Shown: positions 28,000 through 37,464, numbered from the stretch's first letter. The stretch: 64,000 nucleotides of DNA from Streptomyces sp. MNU76 (GCF_020982545.1 NZ_JAJKLK010000006.1:62001-126000), one strand, 5' to 3'. Translations and numbers: made by a program. The notes: a model not told the origin generated them from the sequence alone.

Positions 28000-29471
28000 G
28001 TGCACAGACGGACATACGCCCTGGCCGCCGCCACCGTGGCGACCGCCACCACGGCGGCCCTCGCCCTCACCCTGGCGCTGCCGCCACCGCCGCCCCCTCC
28101 GCCGCCGTGACCAGCGACTTCAACGGTGACGGCTACGCGGACCTCGCCGTCGGCGTCCCCGACGCGACCGTGAACGGCAAGGCCAGGGCCGGCTATGTGA
28201 ACCTCGTCTGGGGCGGCGCCAAGGGCCTGGGCGGGCACGGCAGCATCCGGGTCAGCCAGGCCACCGCCGAGGTCCCCGGCACCCCCGAGGCCGGCGACCG
28301 CTTCGGCGCCTCCGTACTGCTCGCGGACCTGAGCGGCGACGGCCTCGCCGAGCTGATCGTCGGCGCGCCCGGCGAGGACGTCACCGGCCGGGGCGCGGAC
28401 GCGGGCACGGTCACCGTCGTCGGCGGCGCGCGGACCGGAACGGGCCCGGCGTCCAACGCCCTCACCGGCACGTCGGGGAACGCGGCGTACGGCTGGTCGG
28501 TCGCGGCGGCGGACCTGACCGGCGACGGCGGCCGGGACCTCGTGGTCGGCGGCCGGGACAAGGTCGTCGTGCGGGCCGCCGTCGACAACGGCGAGGACCT
28601 GGTCGTCACCACCGTCCTCGCCACGCCCATGGGCGGCCGCGCCCCGGTCCTCGCCACCGGCGACTTCACCGCCGACGGCACGGACGACCTCGCCCTCGCC
28701 TACTACACGATCGACGCCCCCTTCACCCAGTCCCACGTACGGCTGTGGTCCTGGGACGAGACCGAGCGCCGCATGGCCAACGTCTGGAACTCCGACAACG
28801 GCGCCGCCTCCGCGCTCGCCGTCGGCGACTTCGACGGCGACGGACTGGACGACCTGGCCCTCGGCGAGTGCCGCGAGATCGCCGACGAGAACATCGACGA
28901 CCCGTGCGGCCCCGAGTCGTACGCCAAGGGCGGCGGCATCCACCTCCTCTACGGCGACAAGAACTCCTTCGGCCTGCGCACCCAGACCCTCAACCAGGAC
29001 ACCGTCGGCGTCCACGGCGTCGCCGAGGACGGCGACCGCTTCGGCGCCTCCCTCGCCGTACTGGACTGGAACCACGACGGCCGAGACGACCTGGTCGTGG
29101 GCGCCCCGGGCGAGGCCATCGGCGCCCGCGCGGCGGCCGGCGCGATGACGTTCCTGCTGAGCCACGAGGGCGGCATCATCGACCGCTTCGGCGAGGCCAC
29201 CTCCGTCCCGTACCACCAGGACCGGCCCAAGGTGCCCGGCGCGGCGGAGACGAACGACGCCTTCGGCACCGCCGTCGCCACCGGCGACTACGACAAGGAC
29301 GGCACCCCGGACACGGCCGTCGGCGCCCCGGGCGAGAACGCGAGGTCCGGCGGCGTCTGGGTCTTCCCGAAGACCTCGGTCAACGGCTCCTACGCCCTCA
29401 CTCCGAAGAGCCTGGGCCTGCCGTCCCCGGCGTCGGCCCTGTCGTACGGCAGGTACGTCAGCAGCCGTTGA
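28000..29471 (+). CDS. FG-GAP propeller protein with frameshift in the signal peptide
   Basis: A GTG at 28000 with a TGGAG site starts a convincing signal peptide (HRRTYALAAATVATATTAAL) that runs into a stop at 28110. One base is missing near 28077; after correction it continues ATAAPSAAVTSDFNGDGYAD into the propeller. Seven DxDGxxD loops follow (DFNGDGYAD, DLSGDGLAE, DLTGDGGRD, DFTADGTDD, DFDGDGLDD, DWNHDGRDD, DYDKDGTPD). The uninterrupted frame from 27933 lacks any signal peptide and is unlikely to be the true N-terminus. Either a pseudogene or a sequencing indel. Confidence 0.65.
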
Positions 29472-29680
29472 GCGCGCGCCGACACGGCCGCCGACCTGCG
29501 CCGCCGACCTGCGCGGAGGCCGTGACCGGCCCACCACCCAACCGACCACCGGACCGTCCCCGCCCCACCCCTCACACATCCCTGACGATCCCTTAGGGGA
29601 TGTCACAGCTCGGCCGCAAAGCCGGGCCGGTTGGCCCCGGCCCGGCACGCGGCCGTCCGGGACCAGGTACGTTCGATGAC

Positions 29681-30649
29681 GTGGCTGGATTCAGGATCGG
29701 ACGCGGCCGGGACAACGGCGCTCCTCAAGCGCGACCGCACAACCCTCCGTACGGACAGCAGGCCCCGCAGGCCGGCGGCCCGTCGTACGGCTACCCCCAG
29801 ACGCCCCCGGGACCGCCGTACGGCGGCGGGCGCGGCGGTCAGGGCGGCTGGCCCCAGACGCACGGCGGTGGACGCCCCGGCGGTTACGGGCCCCAGGGCA
29901 ACCACGGAGGCCATGGGGGCCATGGCGGGCACGGGAACCACGGCGAGCCGGAGTACTTCGGCGACGACGGCGGGCACCCCCAGGGCGGCGGCCCGGACCC
30001 GTACGCGGCCAACAACCCGGGCCACACCCAGATGTTCTCCGTCGGCGAGGACCCGTACCAGCAGGGCGACACCTACCGCGCGGGCAACGCCCCGGCGGCG
30101 CCGCTCGGCCCGCGGCTGCCCTGGAAGGCGCTCCTCAAGGGCATCATCACCAACCCGAACCAGACGTTCCTGGTGATGCGCGACCACGCGGTGTGGGGCC
30201 CCGCCCTCATCGTGACGTTCCTGTACGGCCTGCTGGCCGTCTTCGGCTTCGACGCCGCACGCGAAGAGGCGATCAAGGCGACGCTCTCGGCGGCCGTGCC
30301 GATCGTGCTCGTCACCGGCGTGACGATGGTGGTCAGCATCTTCGTCCTGGGCGTGGTCACCCACACCCTCGCCCGGCAGCTCGGCGGCGACGGCGCCTGG
30401 CAGCCGACCGTCGGCCTCTCCATGCTGATCATGACCCTCACGGACGCGCCGCGCCTGGTCGTCGCGATGTTCGCGGGCGGCGACGCCTCCTTCGTCCAGA
30501 TCCTCGGCTGGATCACCTGGGTCGCCGCGGGCGCCCTGCTGACCATGATGGTCGCCAAGTCCCACGACCTCCCGTGGCCGAAGGCCCTGGGCGCCTCCGC
30601 GATCCAACTGGTGGCGATCCTGTCCCTGATCAAGCTGGGTACGTTTTAG
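29681..30649 (+). CDS. Yip1-domain membrane protein
   Basis: The GTG at 29681 (VAGFRIGRGRDN) gives 322 residues and is preferred to the upstream in-frame ATG at 29600. Residues 1-140 are Gly/Pro/Gln/His-rich and disordered, with HGGHGG-like repeats. A Yip1-like domain follows (PWKALLKGIITNPNQTFLVM, then about five membrane helices). No enzymatic motif is visible. Cytoplasmic-membrane location is clear; function is unknown in bacteria. It is monocistronic with a terminator after it. The 29472-29680 gap holds no other gene. Confidence 0.75.
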   Translation: MAGFRIGRGRDNGAPQARPHNPPYGQQAPQAGGPSYGYPQTPPGPPYGGGRGGQGGWPQTHGGGRPGGYGPQGNHGGHGGHGGHGNHGEPEYFGDDGGHPQGGGPDPYAANNPGHTQMFSVGEDPYQQGDTYRAGNAPAAPLGPRLPWKALLKGIITNPNQTFLVMRDHAVWGPALIVTFLYGLLAVFGFDAAREEAIKATLSAAVPIVLVTGVTMVVSIFVLGVVTHTLARQLGGDGAWQPTVGLSMLIMTLTDAPRLVVAMFAGGDASFVQILGWITWVAAGALLTMMVAKSHDLPWPKALGASAIQLVAILSLIKLGTF

Positions 30650-30669
30650 GCGGGACACTTCCGTACGAC

Positions 30670-30702
30670 GGGGCCCCGGCGCAGCGACTGCGCCGGGGCC
30701 CC
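30670..30702 (+). terminator. Terminator hairpin after the Yip1 gene
   Basis: GGGGCCCCGGCGCAG and its perfect complement (30670-30684 and 30688-30702) are separated by a CGA triloop, 20 bp after the stop codon. Confidence 0.75.
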
Positions 30703-30850
30703 GGCCGTATGCCCATGCGCGCGGGCAAGTACGCCCCATCCGCTAATGGCCGAACTCTTCATGCGTGACACGGTTCGTCACGATTAGGCTCCATATCATC
30801 ACATGAAGTGATCCTGACCTGAACCTCGAAACCCTCCACAAGGAGTGCGC

Positions 30851-31664
30851 GTGAAAGCTCGCTTTGGCCTCAGCCGGGGATCGGTGCTCCTGGCCACACT
30901 GCTCGCCGCCATGTCCGCCGCGGTCCTCCCCACAGCCGCGTCCGCCGACGGAACCGAGAACGGGGACAAGGGCGGCCACAAGGCCCGCTCGGACCATTGG
31001 GGTGTGATCACCCGCAACACGATCGGCTCCCCCGTGGCCCAACTCCGCAACGGCCCGTTCGGCTCGTTCGGTGTAGTGGGCCCGGAAGGGAGACCGCCGT
31101 ACGGCCGGGGCAGCCTCGGCATCGAGGTGGCGAACAGCTCCACCACCCTCAGCCCCCCCCAGCGAGAAGGTCGACTTCGGTAACGAGGTCGACTTCTTCG
31201 GCAATCCGGTGTCGGGCCTGACGCAGGCCGGCTTCCATGTGTTCCAGACCGGCGAGAACGTAACCTACGGCGGCACCTCGACGAACATGCCGAACATCAG
31301 ATTCGAGATCGACCCGAACCTGGACGCGGCGCCGGGCTCCAACTACTCCACGCTGGTGTGGTTGCCGCCCAACTCCCCGGTGACGAACCGCTGGAGCCCG
31401 TATCTCGACGCCACCCAGACCGGCACCTGGTTCCTCACGGGCGCCGCGGGCACCGCGACCGGCTGCGCCCAGGCAACTCCGTGCACCTTCGCCGCCGTCA
31501 AGACCGCGCTCGACCAGGACGGCGGAGACCCGGCGACCATCTACACCGCCGCTGTCGGCAAGGGCCGCGACTTCATGTGGATCGGCGCCGTCGACGGCTT
31601 CCGCGTCAACGGGACCATCTACGACTTCGAGGCGGGAGGCGTCGTGCCCCGCCGGGCCACCTGA
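30851..31664 (+). pseudogene. Secreted protein broken at a C8 tract
   Basis: The GTG at 30851 with an AAGGAG site starts a signal peptide (cleavage near ASA) and a mature N-terminus (HWGVITRNTIGSPVAQLRNG). At the run of eight C at 31153-31160 the frame breaks. With seven C it continues SEKVDFGNEVDFFGNPVSGL into a second half ending at 31664 with GRDFMWIGAVDGFRVNGTIY. The repaired protein would have about 270 residues. No family recognised. Homopolymer slippage may be real (phase variation) or a sequencing error. Confidence 0.6.
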
Positions 31665-31722
31665 CCACCCGCCCTCTGCCCCACCCCGTACACCACTGAC
31701 GAGGAGTTGCCACTTCGCAGCA

Positions 31723-31758
31723 CTCGGTCCCGCCGAGCCGAAGCTCAGCGGGACCGAG
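31723..31758. terminator. Stem-loop between the secreted-protein and phosphoribosyltransferase genes
   Basis: CTCGGTCCCGC (31723-31733) pairs perfectly with 31748-31758 across a 14-nt loop, between two convergent transcription units. Confidence 0.6.
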
Positions 31759-31850
31759 CAAAGCCAGCCCCCGAACCCACGGTGACGGTTTCACGTCACT
31801 ACGGTTTTCAAGATCGGTGGCGGTATGAGTCCTGGTCGCAACGAACCACG

Positions 31851-32366
31851 TCAGAGCGCTTCCTTGGATGGAGTCACAGGCTCCCCCGACTTACGTACCA
31901 CAGGCAAAACACTCCAGGGAAAGTTGATCCAGTCGTCCGTCCGCTTCCACACGTACTCGCACTTCACGAGGGAGTGGGACTTCTCATAGATCACGGCGGA
32001 CCGGACCTCGGCGACGGCGTCGAGGCAGAAGTCGTGGACCAGCTTGAGCGTCTTGCCCGTGTCGGCGACGTCGTCCGTGATCAGGACCTTCTTGTCGGAG
32101 AAGTCGATCGCGTTCGGGACGGGGGCGAGCATGACGGGCATGTCGAGGGTCGTGCCGACGCCGGTGTAGAACTCGACGTTCACGAGGTGGATGTTCTTGC
32201 AGTCCAGGGCGTACGCCAGCCCGCCGGCCACGAAGACCCCGCCGCGGGCGATGCTGAGCACGATGTCGGGCTCGTACCCGTCGTCGGCGATCGTCTGCGC
32301 GAGTTCGCGTACGGCGGTGCCGAACGCCTCGTAGGCGAGGTTCTCCCGGGGCTGGGACACGCTCAC
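31851..32366 (-). CDS. Phosphoribosyltransferase
   Basis: The product has 171 residues. The PRPP-binding loop VLITDDVADTGKTLKLV lies at about 95-111 and VLSIARGGVFVAGGLAYAL at about 36-54, typical of xanthine/hypoxanthine-type phosphoribosyltransferases. The GTG at 32366 overlaps the dcd stop (GTGA), so the two are coupled; a GTG two codons later is an alternative. The base accepted is not certain. Its pairing with dCTP deaminase fits nucleotide salvage. Confidence 0.8.
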   Translation of the reverse strand: MSVSQPRENLAYEAFGTAVRELAQTIADDGYEPDIVLSIARGGVFVAGGLAYALDCKNIHLVNVEFYTGVGTTLDMPVMLAPVPNAIDFSDKKVLITDDVADTGKTLKLVHDFCLDAVAEVRSAVIYEKSHSLVKCEYVWKRTDDWINFPWSVLPVVRKSGEPVTPSKEAL

Positions 32367-32938
32367 ACCTGCGTCCGGTGGAAGTTGAGGAAGGACCGGG
32401 AGGCGGTCGGACCGCGCTGCCCCTGGTAGCGGGAGCCGTAGCGCTCGCTGCCGTACGGGAACTCGGCCGGCGAGCTGAGCCGGAACATGCACAGCTGCCC
32501 GATCTTCATGCCCGGCCAGAGCTTGATGGGGAGCGTGGCGAGGTTCGACAGTTCGAGGGTGACGTGCCCGGAGAAGCCGGGGTCGATGAACCCGGCGGTG
32601 GAGTGGGTGACGAGCCCGAGCCGGCCCAGGGAGCTCTTCCCCTCCAGCCGTGAGGCGAGATCGTCCGGGAGCGAGATCACCTCGTAGGTGCTGGCGAGCA
32701 CGAACTCGCCGGGGTGGAGGATGAACGGCTCGTCCCCCTCGGGCTCGACGAGCCGCGTGAGGTCCGACTGCTCGGTGGACGGGTCGATGTGCGGGTAGCG
32801 GTGGTTCTCGAACACCCGGAAGAAGCGGTCGAGACGCACGTCGATGCTCGACGGCTGCACCATGGTTTCGTCGTACGGATCGATCCGCACCCGACCGGCG
32901 TCGATCTCGGCCCGGATGTCCTTGTCTGAGAGAAGCAC
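32363..32938 (-). CDS. dcd: dCTP deaminase
   Basis: The product has 191 residues and matches Dcd along its length: MLLSDKDIRAEIDAGRVRID, VQPSSIDVRLD, LEGKSSLGRLGL with the catalytic region, THSTAGFIDPGFSGHVTLEL, and the C-terminal RYQGQRGPTASRS. It converts dCTP to dUTP; actinobacterial members of this type can also hydrolyse dUTP to dUMP. It is the first gene of a two-gene minus-strand operon with the phosphoribosyltransferase. Confidence 0.95.
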   Translation of the reverse strand: MLLSDKDIRAEIDAGRVRIDPYDETMVQPSSIDVRLDRFFRVFENHRYPHIDPSTEQSDLTRLVEPEGDEPFILHPGEFVLASTYEVISLPDDLASRLEGKSSLGRLGLVTHSTAGFIDPGFSGHVTLELSNLATLPIKLWPGMKIGQLCMFRLSSPAEFPYGSERYGSRYQGQRGPTASRSFLNFHRTQV

Positions 32939-33053
32939 GCCCCGAGGATACGCAAGACGCGCGGGCCGCCCACCATCAGGACGGACTCCGCGCGCCTCGA
33001 CGACTGCCGGCCGCAGGTAGCTCTACCAGCCCGACCTGTGGCGACCGTTGTGG

Positions 33054-33236
33054 CTACCGCTTCTGCAACGCCACCGGCACGACGCTGCGCAGGCGCGCGC
33101 AGCGTGGGCAGCGCATGAGCCGACCGGGGCCGAGGCGCTCGGCCTGCTGCATCGGGAACGAAGCGGTGCTGAACACGTGCCCATCGGCACAACGGACGAC
33201 GGTGCGCTCCATCAAGTCCAAGAGTCCCTTCCCCAA
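33054..33236 (-). CDS. 60-residue zinc-ribbon-like protein
   Basis: The product has VVRCADGHVFSTASFP and a CPRC pair in LMRCPRCARLR, so Cys/His pairs could hold a zinc ion. I recall near-identical small proteins upstream of dcd or beside a tRNA-Gly in other streptomycetes, which supports a real gene. The ATG at 33236 starts MGKGLLDLM. Function unknown. Confidence 0.7.
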   Translation of the reverse strand: MGKGLLDLMERTVVRCADGHVFSTASFPMQQAERLGPGRLMRCPRCARLRSVVPVALQKR

Positions 33237-33505
33237 GAGCCGCGTCTGGCTGTCGACCTACGTCGACCTGACGACGAAGCGCCACATTACGGGATGAACG
33301 GGACGCCCCTCCAGGCGGCACTCCGATCCGTTCCACGACCCTCTCGGACCCTCTTCCGCGCCTCCACCGTACGCCCCAACTCCCGCGCCCCGCAGCCCCA
33401 TCCCCGCCCCTGAAACGCAACCGGGCCCCACGCCTTCAGCGCGCGGGGCCCGACATGAGGTAAAGTAACGATGCGTTCCGACACCGGCACCAACCGGCGT
33501 CTTAC

Positions 33506-33579
33506 GCGGGTGTAGTTTAATGGTAGAACATCAGCTTCCCAAGCTGAGAGCGCGAGTTCGATTCTCGTCACCCGCTCCA
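33506..33579 (+). tRNA. tRNA-Gly (anticodon CCC)
   Basis: A 74-nt cloverleaf: acceptor GCGGGTG pairs with CACCCGC, D-arm with TGGTAGAAC, anticodon stem TCAGC/GCTGA with loop TTCCCAA (anticodon CCC, reading GGG), T-arm with TTCGATT, and an encoded CCA end. A terminator hairpin follows. Its 3' side borders the accessory arsenic island, as is usual for integration sites. Confidence 0.95.
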
Positions 33580-33584
33580 TGATG

Positions 33585-33611
33585 AAACCCCAGGTCAGCA
33601 GCCTGGGGTTT
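33585..33611 (+). terminator. Terminator after tRNA-Gly
   Basis: AAACCCCAGG and CCTGGGGTTT (33585-33594 and 33602-33611) form a perfect 10-bp stem with a 7-nt loop, 5 bp after the tRNA. The stretch to 33859 is visibly richer in A/T and contains no gene I can support. Confidence 0.8.
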
Positions 33612-33859
33612 ACTTGTTGCCTAGACCATTTTTGGGGCTCCGTGCCCTCCGCGTGCCCTTAAGTCGCGCGAATGTGCCCACCAGAGGGCCACTAGAGGGT
33701 AGTTTCTGACAACACGTCAGCCGATTGACTCGAATAACGAGACGCATCTTCAGTGACCTGCACCACTTGCAGGCGTCGGGGTGGTGAAGTCGCATACGCA
33801 AAGCGACAGTTCGTGCTGCCGTCGGCTGCGGTGTCGTGCTGCTGACTGCCGGCCATCGC

Positions 33860-34158
33860 TCACGATGCGGCGGGTGCGTCGTCCTCGCGCTTGTCGAGGG
33901 GGAGCAGGCTTGGGATGAGCCGGACGTAGGCGACCATCCCCAGAACCTCGACCAGCGTCTGGGTGACCACGGCGACCGCTGCGACCGCGAGGGCGTCGGG
34001 CAGTGCCAGGGCCAAGGGCAGGACGCCCAGGGAGTTGCGGGTCGCGCCGGTGAAGACGATGGCCCGTCCGGCGCCGGTGTCGAGCCGGAACAGCCGGGCT
34101 ATCACCTTCCCGGCGAAGGCCATCACCAGCAGGAACAGGACATGGATGGCGACCGAGG
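33860..34158 (-). pseudogene. C-terminal fragment of an Acr3/ArsB-like arsenite permease
   Basis: About 100 residues are visible: IHVLFLLVMAFAGKVIARLF, then DTGAGRAIVFTGATRNSLGV, LPLALALPD and VVTQTLVEVLGMVAYVRLIP. These are the last two to three helices of the bile-acid/arsenite permease superfamily. No start or upstream helices exist; homology stops abruptly at about 34158, where unrelated sequence begins. It is a remnant at the edge of the arsenic island, distinct from the intact acr3 at 40535. Confidence 0.75.
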
Positions 34159-34185
34159 CTGCGCCACCGGGACACCTTCCCCGTA

Positions 34186-34332
34186 CTCAGGACGGAGGCC
34201 GGACGCGTCGCACAGCTCATCGTCATCACCGAGTTGCTCCAGTCCGCATCACGCGGGGAATACCCCGAACTCGTGCCCGCCCTCAGAAAGCTGGCCACGG
34301 ATGTGCGTGGTGGGCGCACCTCCGGAGTCTGA
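34186..34332 (+). pseudogene. Unidentified C-terminal gene fragment
   Basis: The frame gives EAGRVAQLIVITELLQSASR, then EYPELVPALRKLATDVRGG, ending at a TGA that lies 3 bp from the MFS stop on the other strand. It reads like real helical protein and has no start. Both ends of the fragment adjoin unrelated sequence, so it is probably a relic from island assembly. Family not recognised. Confidence 0.35.
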
Positions 34333-34335
34333 GCC

Positions 34336-35550
34336 TCACGTGCTTCGGTTGGCGGATCCCGCAGCCAAGGCGCTCGCCAGCAGGGACACCGCGGCGAGCA
34401 GCGCGAAGAGCTGCGGGTAGCCGCCGACCTCGGTCGCCAGTGCAGCCCCGGCGAAGGGAGCCAGGGCACTGGCGATGGTGACGGGGGCCCCGAGGATCCC
34501 GGAGAGTCGGCCGTAGTGAGCGGTGCCCCAGCGGTCGGAGACCGCAGTGGCGTGGAGGAGAGTGAGGTTGCCTCGCACCATGCCGGCCGTGATCGCCAGG
34601 AAGAGCAGAAGCGGGTACGGCCCTGTGGTGATGGACAGGAGTGCGGTGGTCGCGCCGCCTGCGGCGATCAGGACGACCGTGCGGGTGGTGACGCCGGTAC
34701 GGCGGGCGAGGCCGGCGTAGAGGGTGCGGCCCAGAGTCTGTCCCGCGCCGCCGAGGCCGAGGGCCCAGGCAGCGGCGGTGGGGCTCGCGCCGCGTTCGGT
34801 CAGCAGTGGTACGAGGGCGATGACGACCGCGTACATCGCGAAGCCGTTGAGGGTGAGGGCTGCGGCGAGCAGGAGGAACGGCCGACTGCGGGCAATCGGC
34901 CTGGACCCGTTGGGTTGTCGGGTGGGGTCCCGTGGGGCTGGCGGCCAGGGTGCCCGTAGGGCGAGCGCGTGGGCCGGGATGGTGATCACGGCGAGGATCA
35001 CGGCGAGGACGGCGTACGTGGTACGCCAGCTGAAGTGTTCGGCGAGCGCGGCTGTCAGGGGTGCGAAGGCGGTGGACGCCAGGCCGCCCGCGAGGGTCAC
35101 GATCGTGAGGGCGCGGACGCGGTCCTCGCCCCACCAGCGGGTGAGGGCGGCGAAGGCGGGCGGGTAGAAGGTGGCCGCCATGGACAGCCCCGCCAGAAGC
35201 CATGCTCCGGTGAAGACTGCGAGGTTGGGGGCGTACGCGAGGGCCAGCACAGCCGCGACGCCGAGCAGCGAGCCGAGGGTCATCACGGCGCGCGGGCCTC
35301 GTTCGTCGAGGATGCGGCCGACCGGGATGCCCACGAGGGCTGAGACCAGGAGGGCCCCGGAGAAGGCCGCCGTCGTGGCGGTCGTGGACCAGCCCGTGTC
35401 GGCGGTGATGCGGGTGTTCAGGACCGGGAAGGCGTAGTAGACGACGCCCCAGCTGGTGATCTGCGTCGCGCACAGGGCGGGCAGCGCGGCGCGGGGCCGT
35501 GACCGGTCCCCCGCCCCGGTCACGGCCTCGCTGGTGTCGAGGTCGGTCAT
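34336..35550 (-). CDS. MFS transporter of the arsenic island
   Basis: The product has 404 residues with twelve membrane helices and the MFS loop motif between helices 2 and 3 (GRILDERGPRAVM). The ATG at 35550 is chosen because the first helix (ITSWGVVYYAFPVLNTR) follows at the usual distance. It starts 7 bp after the arsI stop and so shares an operon with arsI and the FAD oxidoreductase. Export of an organoarsenical or another product of that operon is inferred. It does not match ArsJ closely enough for me to name it so. Confidence 0.75.
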   Translation of the reverse strand: MTDLDTSEAVTGAGDRSRPRAALPALCATQITSWGVVYYAFPVLNTRITADTGWSTTATTAAFSGALLVSALVGIPVGRILDERGPRAVMTLGSLLGVAAVLALAYAPNLAVFTGAWLLAGLSMAATFYPPAFAALTRWWGEDRVRALTIVTLAGGLASTAFAPLTAALAEHFSWRTTYAVLAVILAVITIPAHALALRAPWPPAPRDPTRQPNGSRPIARSRPFLLLAAALTLNGFAMYAVVIALVPLLTERGASPTAAAWALGLGGAGQTLGRTLYAGLARRTGVTTRTVVLIAAGGATTALLSITTGPYPLLLFLAITAGMVRGNLTLLHATAVSDRWGTAHYGRLSGILGAPVTIASALAPFAGAALATEVGGYPQLFALLAAVSLLASALAAGSANRST

Positions 35551-35557
35551 CGGCGGA

Positions 35558-36037
35558 TCAGCAGCAGCCGCCCGCGGCGACCGGTTCCTTCGCGCCCGTG
35601 CCGGCGTCGGCGTCGGAGTCGGCCGTGCCGGTGCAGCAGGTGCTGCCCTGCTGCTTGGCCAGGGAGTCTGCGTCGGCCTTGACCACGTACACCTCCCAGG
35701 GTTCCCGGCCGGGGCCGTGGACCCAGACCTTGTCCTGGAGGGCGTAGCAACAGGTGGTGTCGTTCTCCACGTCGGTGGCCAGGCCGGCTTCGCCCAAGCG
35801 GGCGGTGGCGGCATGGACGGCCTCGGTGCTGTCGACCTCGACGCCGAGGTGGTCCATGCGGGTCACCTCGCCCGCGGCGCCTTCGATGAGGACGAGCTTG
35901 AGCGGGGGCTCGGTGATGGCGAAGTTGGCGTAGCCGTCGCGGAGTTTGGCGGGCTCGGCGCCGAAGAGCTTCGTGTAGAAGGCCACGGACGCGTCGAGGT
36001 CGGGGACGCGGAGGGCGAGCTGTACGCGGGATGTCAT
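35558..36037 (-). CDS. arsI: ArsI-like C-As lyase (CadI family)
   Basis: This 159-residue VOC-fold protein begins RVQLALRVPDLDASVAFYTK. The arsenic-binding vicinal cysteines NTTCCYALQDKVWV lie at about 93-106 and metal-binding residues in DHLGVEV and EPWEVYVV. ArsI uses Fe(II) and O2 to cleave methyl groups from methylarsenite. The C-terminus adds STCCTGTADS and a final GGCC, extra Cys pairs that may collect As(III). The start has a perfect AAGGAGGT site. It lies between a FAD oxidoreductase and an MFS gene. Confidence 0.85.
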   Translation of the reverse strand: MTSRVQLALRVPDLDASVAFYTKLFGAEPAKLRDGYANFAITEPPLKLVLIEGAAGEVTRMDHLGVEVDSTEAVHAATARLGEAGLATDVENDTTCCYALQDKVWVHGPGREPWEVYVVKADADSLAKQQGSTCCTGTADSDADAGTGAKEPVAAGGCC

Positions 36038-36065
36038 GGCGAACCTCCTTGGGTGGGTGGGGAGT

Positions 36066-37448
36066 TCAGCAACCGCCGGAGCCGGAGGTGGCGGCCGGGG
36101 CGCCGATGCCGATCTGGAGCGTGGCGGGGGCGGCGCAGCAACCGCCGCCCTCGCCGGACTGTGCGGCGCCGGGGTCGTCGAAGAGGCCGGCTCCGCCGCA
36201 GACCCCCGTCTCCGGGAGGGTCAGCTCGACGCGCTCGGCCGCTTCCTGGTCGCCCGCGAGCGCGGCGGCGATGGAACGGACCTGCTCGTAGCCGGTCATG
36301 GCGAGGAACGTCGGAGCGCGGCCGTAGGACTTCATGCCGACCAGGTAGACGCCCTGTTCGGGGTGGGAGAGCTCGTTCACACCGTGCGGGTAGACCGTGC
36401 CGCAGGAGTGCACGTTCGGGTCGATCAGCGGGGCGAGGGCGGTCGGGGCCTGGAGCCGTTCGTCGAGGCCGAGGCGGAGTTCGGAGAGGAAGGACAGGTC
36501 GGGGCGGAGGCCGGTGAGGACGATGACCTCGTCGACCGGGTCGAGGCGGCGGCCGTCTTCCGCAACCAGGACGAGCCCGTCATCGCCGTCGCGCTCCACA
36601 GCCTGTGTGCGGAAGCCGGTGGCGGCGGACGCGTGGCCGGCCTCGACGGCTGCCTTGGCCCGCAGGCCCAGCGCGCCTCGGGCGGGCAGTTCGTCGGCCT
36701 CGCCGCCTCCGTAGGTGCCGGCGCCGATGCCACGGCGCAGGATCCATACCGCGTGCGTGCCGTCCTCCTCCTTCGCAAGGTCGGCGAGGAGAGCGAGGGC
36801 GGTGAAGGCGGAAGCGCCGGAACCGATGACGGCGGTGCGCTTGCCCGCGTACCGGGCGCGTACGGCCGGGTCGTCGAGGTCGGGGACGCGGTAGGAGATG
36901 CGGTCGGCGGCCGTCCTCTCGCCGAGGGCGGGCAGGCCGTCGGCGCCCATCGGGCTCGGGACGGACCAGGTGCCGGAGGCGTCGATGACGGCGCGGGCGG
37001 TGATCCGCTCCTCTCGGCCGTCCGTGGTCCGGAGGTGCACGGTGAAAGGCTGCTCGTCACGGCCGGAGTCGACGATGCGGTCCCGGCCGGCGCGGGCGAC
37101 ACCCGTCACCGTGGCGCCGTAGCGGACCTGGTCGCCCAGGACATCGGCGAGGGGCTGGAGGTACCGCTCGGCCCAGTCGCCGCCGGTGGGGTACGTGGCG
37201 CCGTCCGGGCGGACCCAGCCCGTGGGGGCCAGCAGCTTCTCGGCGGCCGGGTCGACCAGCTCCGCCCACGTGGAGAACAGCCGCACGTGCGACCAGTCGC
37301 GTACGGCGGCGCCCGCGGCCGGGCCCGCTTCCAGGACCAGCGGTTCGATGCCGCGCTCGACGAGGTGGGCGGCGGCTGCCAGGCCGACCGGGCCGGCGCC
37401 GATGACCACGACGGGCAGCTGGTCGGGGGCGGTGGTGGAGGCGCTCAC
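36066..37448 (-). CDS. FAD-dependent oxidoreductase with Cys-rich tail (arsenic operon)
   Basis: The product has about 460 residues. The FAD motif VVVIGAGPVGLAAAAHL is at the N-terminus, a second dinucleotide motif TAVIGSGASAFTALAL is near 215, and EVIVLTGLRPDLSFL near 325, as in flavin monooxygenase or ArsO-type proteins. The C-terminal 50 residues contain GVCGGAGLF, GGGCCAAP and a final SGGC, unusual for such enzymes. The GTG at 37448 is preferred because AAAGGGGAG lies just upstream; the ATG at 37472 falls inside the operator. It is first gene of the operon with arsI and MFS. Substrate unknown. Confidence 0.75.
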   Translation of the reverse strand: MSASTTAPDQLPVVVIGAGPVGLAAAAHLVERGIEPLVLEAGPAAGAAVRDWSHVRLFSTWAELVDPAAEKLLAPTGWVRPDGATYPTGGDWAERYLQPLADVLGDQVRYGATVTGVARAGRDRIVDSGRDEQPFTVHLRTTDGREERITARAVIDASGTWSVPSPMGADGLPALGERTAADRISYRVPDLDDPAVRARYAGKRTAVIGSGASAFTALALLADLAKEEDGTHAVWILRRGIGAGTYGGGEADELPARGALGLRAKAAVEAGHASAATGFRTQAVERDGDDGLVLVAEDGRRLDPVDEVIVLTGLRPDLSFLSELRLGLDERLQAPTALAPLIDPNVHSCGTVYPHGVNELSHPEQGVYLVGMKSYGRAPTFLAMTGYEQVRSIAAALAGDQEAAERVELTLPETGVCGGAGLFDDPGAAQSGEGGGCCAAPATLQIGIGAPAATSGSGGC

Positions 37449-37464
37449 GGGGACTCCCCTTTGT

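Noticed and set aside
33287..33580. A 97-residue minus-strand frame starting MERVTRIELALSAWE
   Set aside because: It is the antisense of tRNA-Gly, a known annotation artefact.
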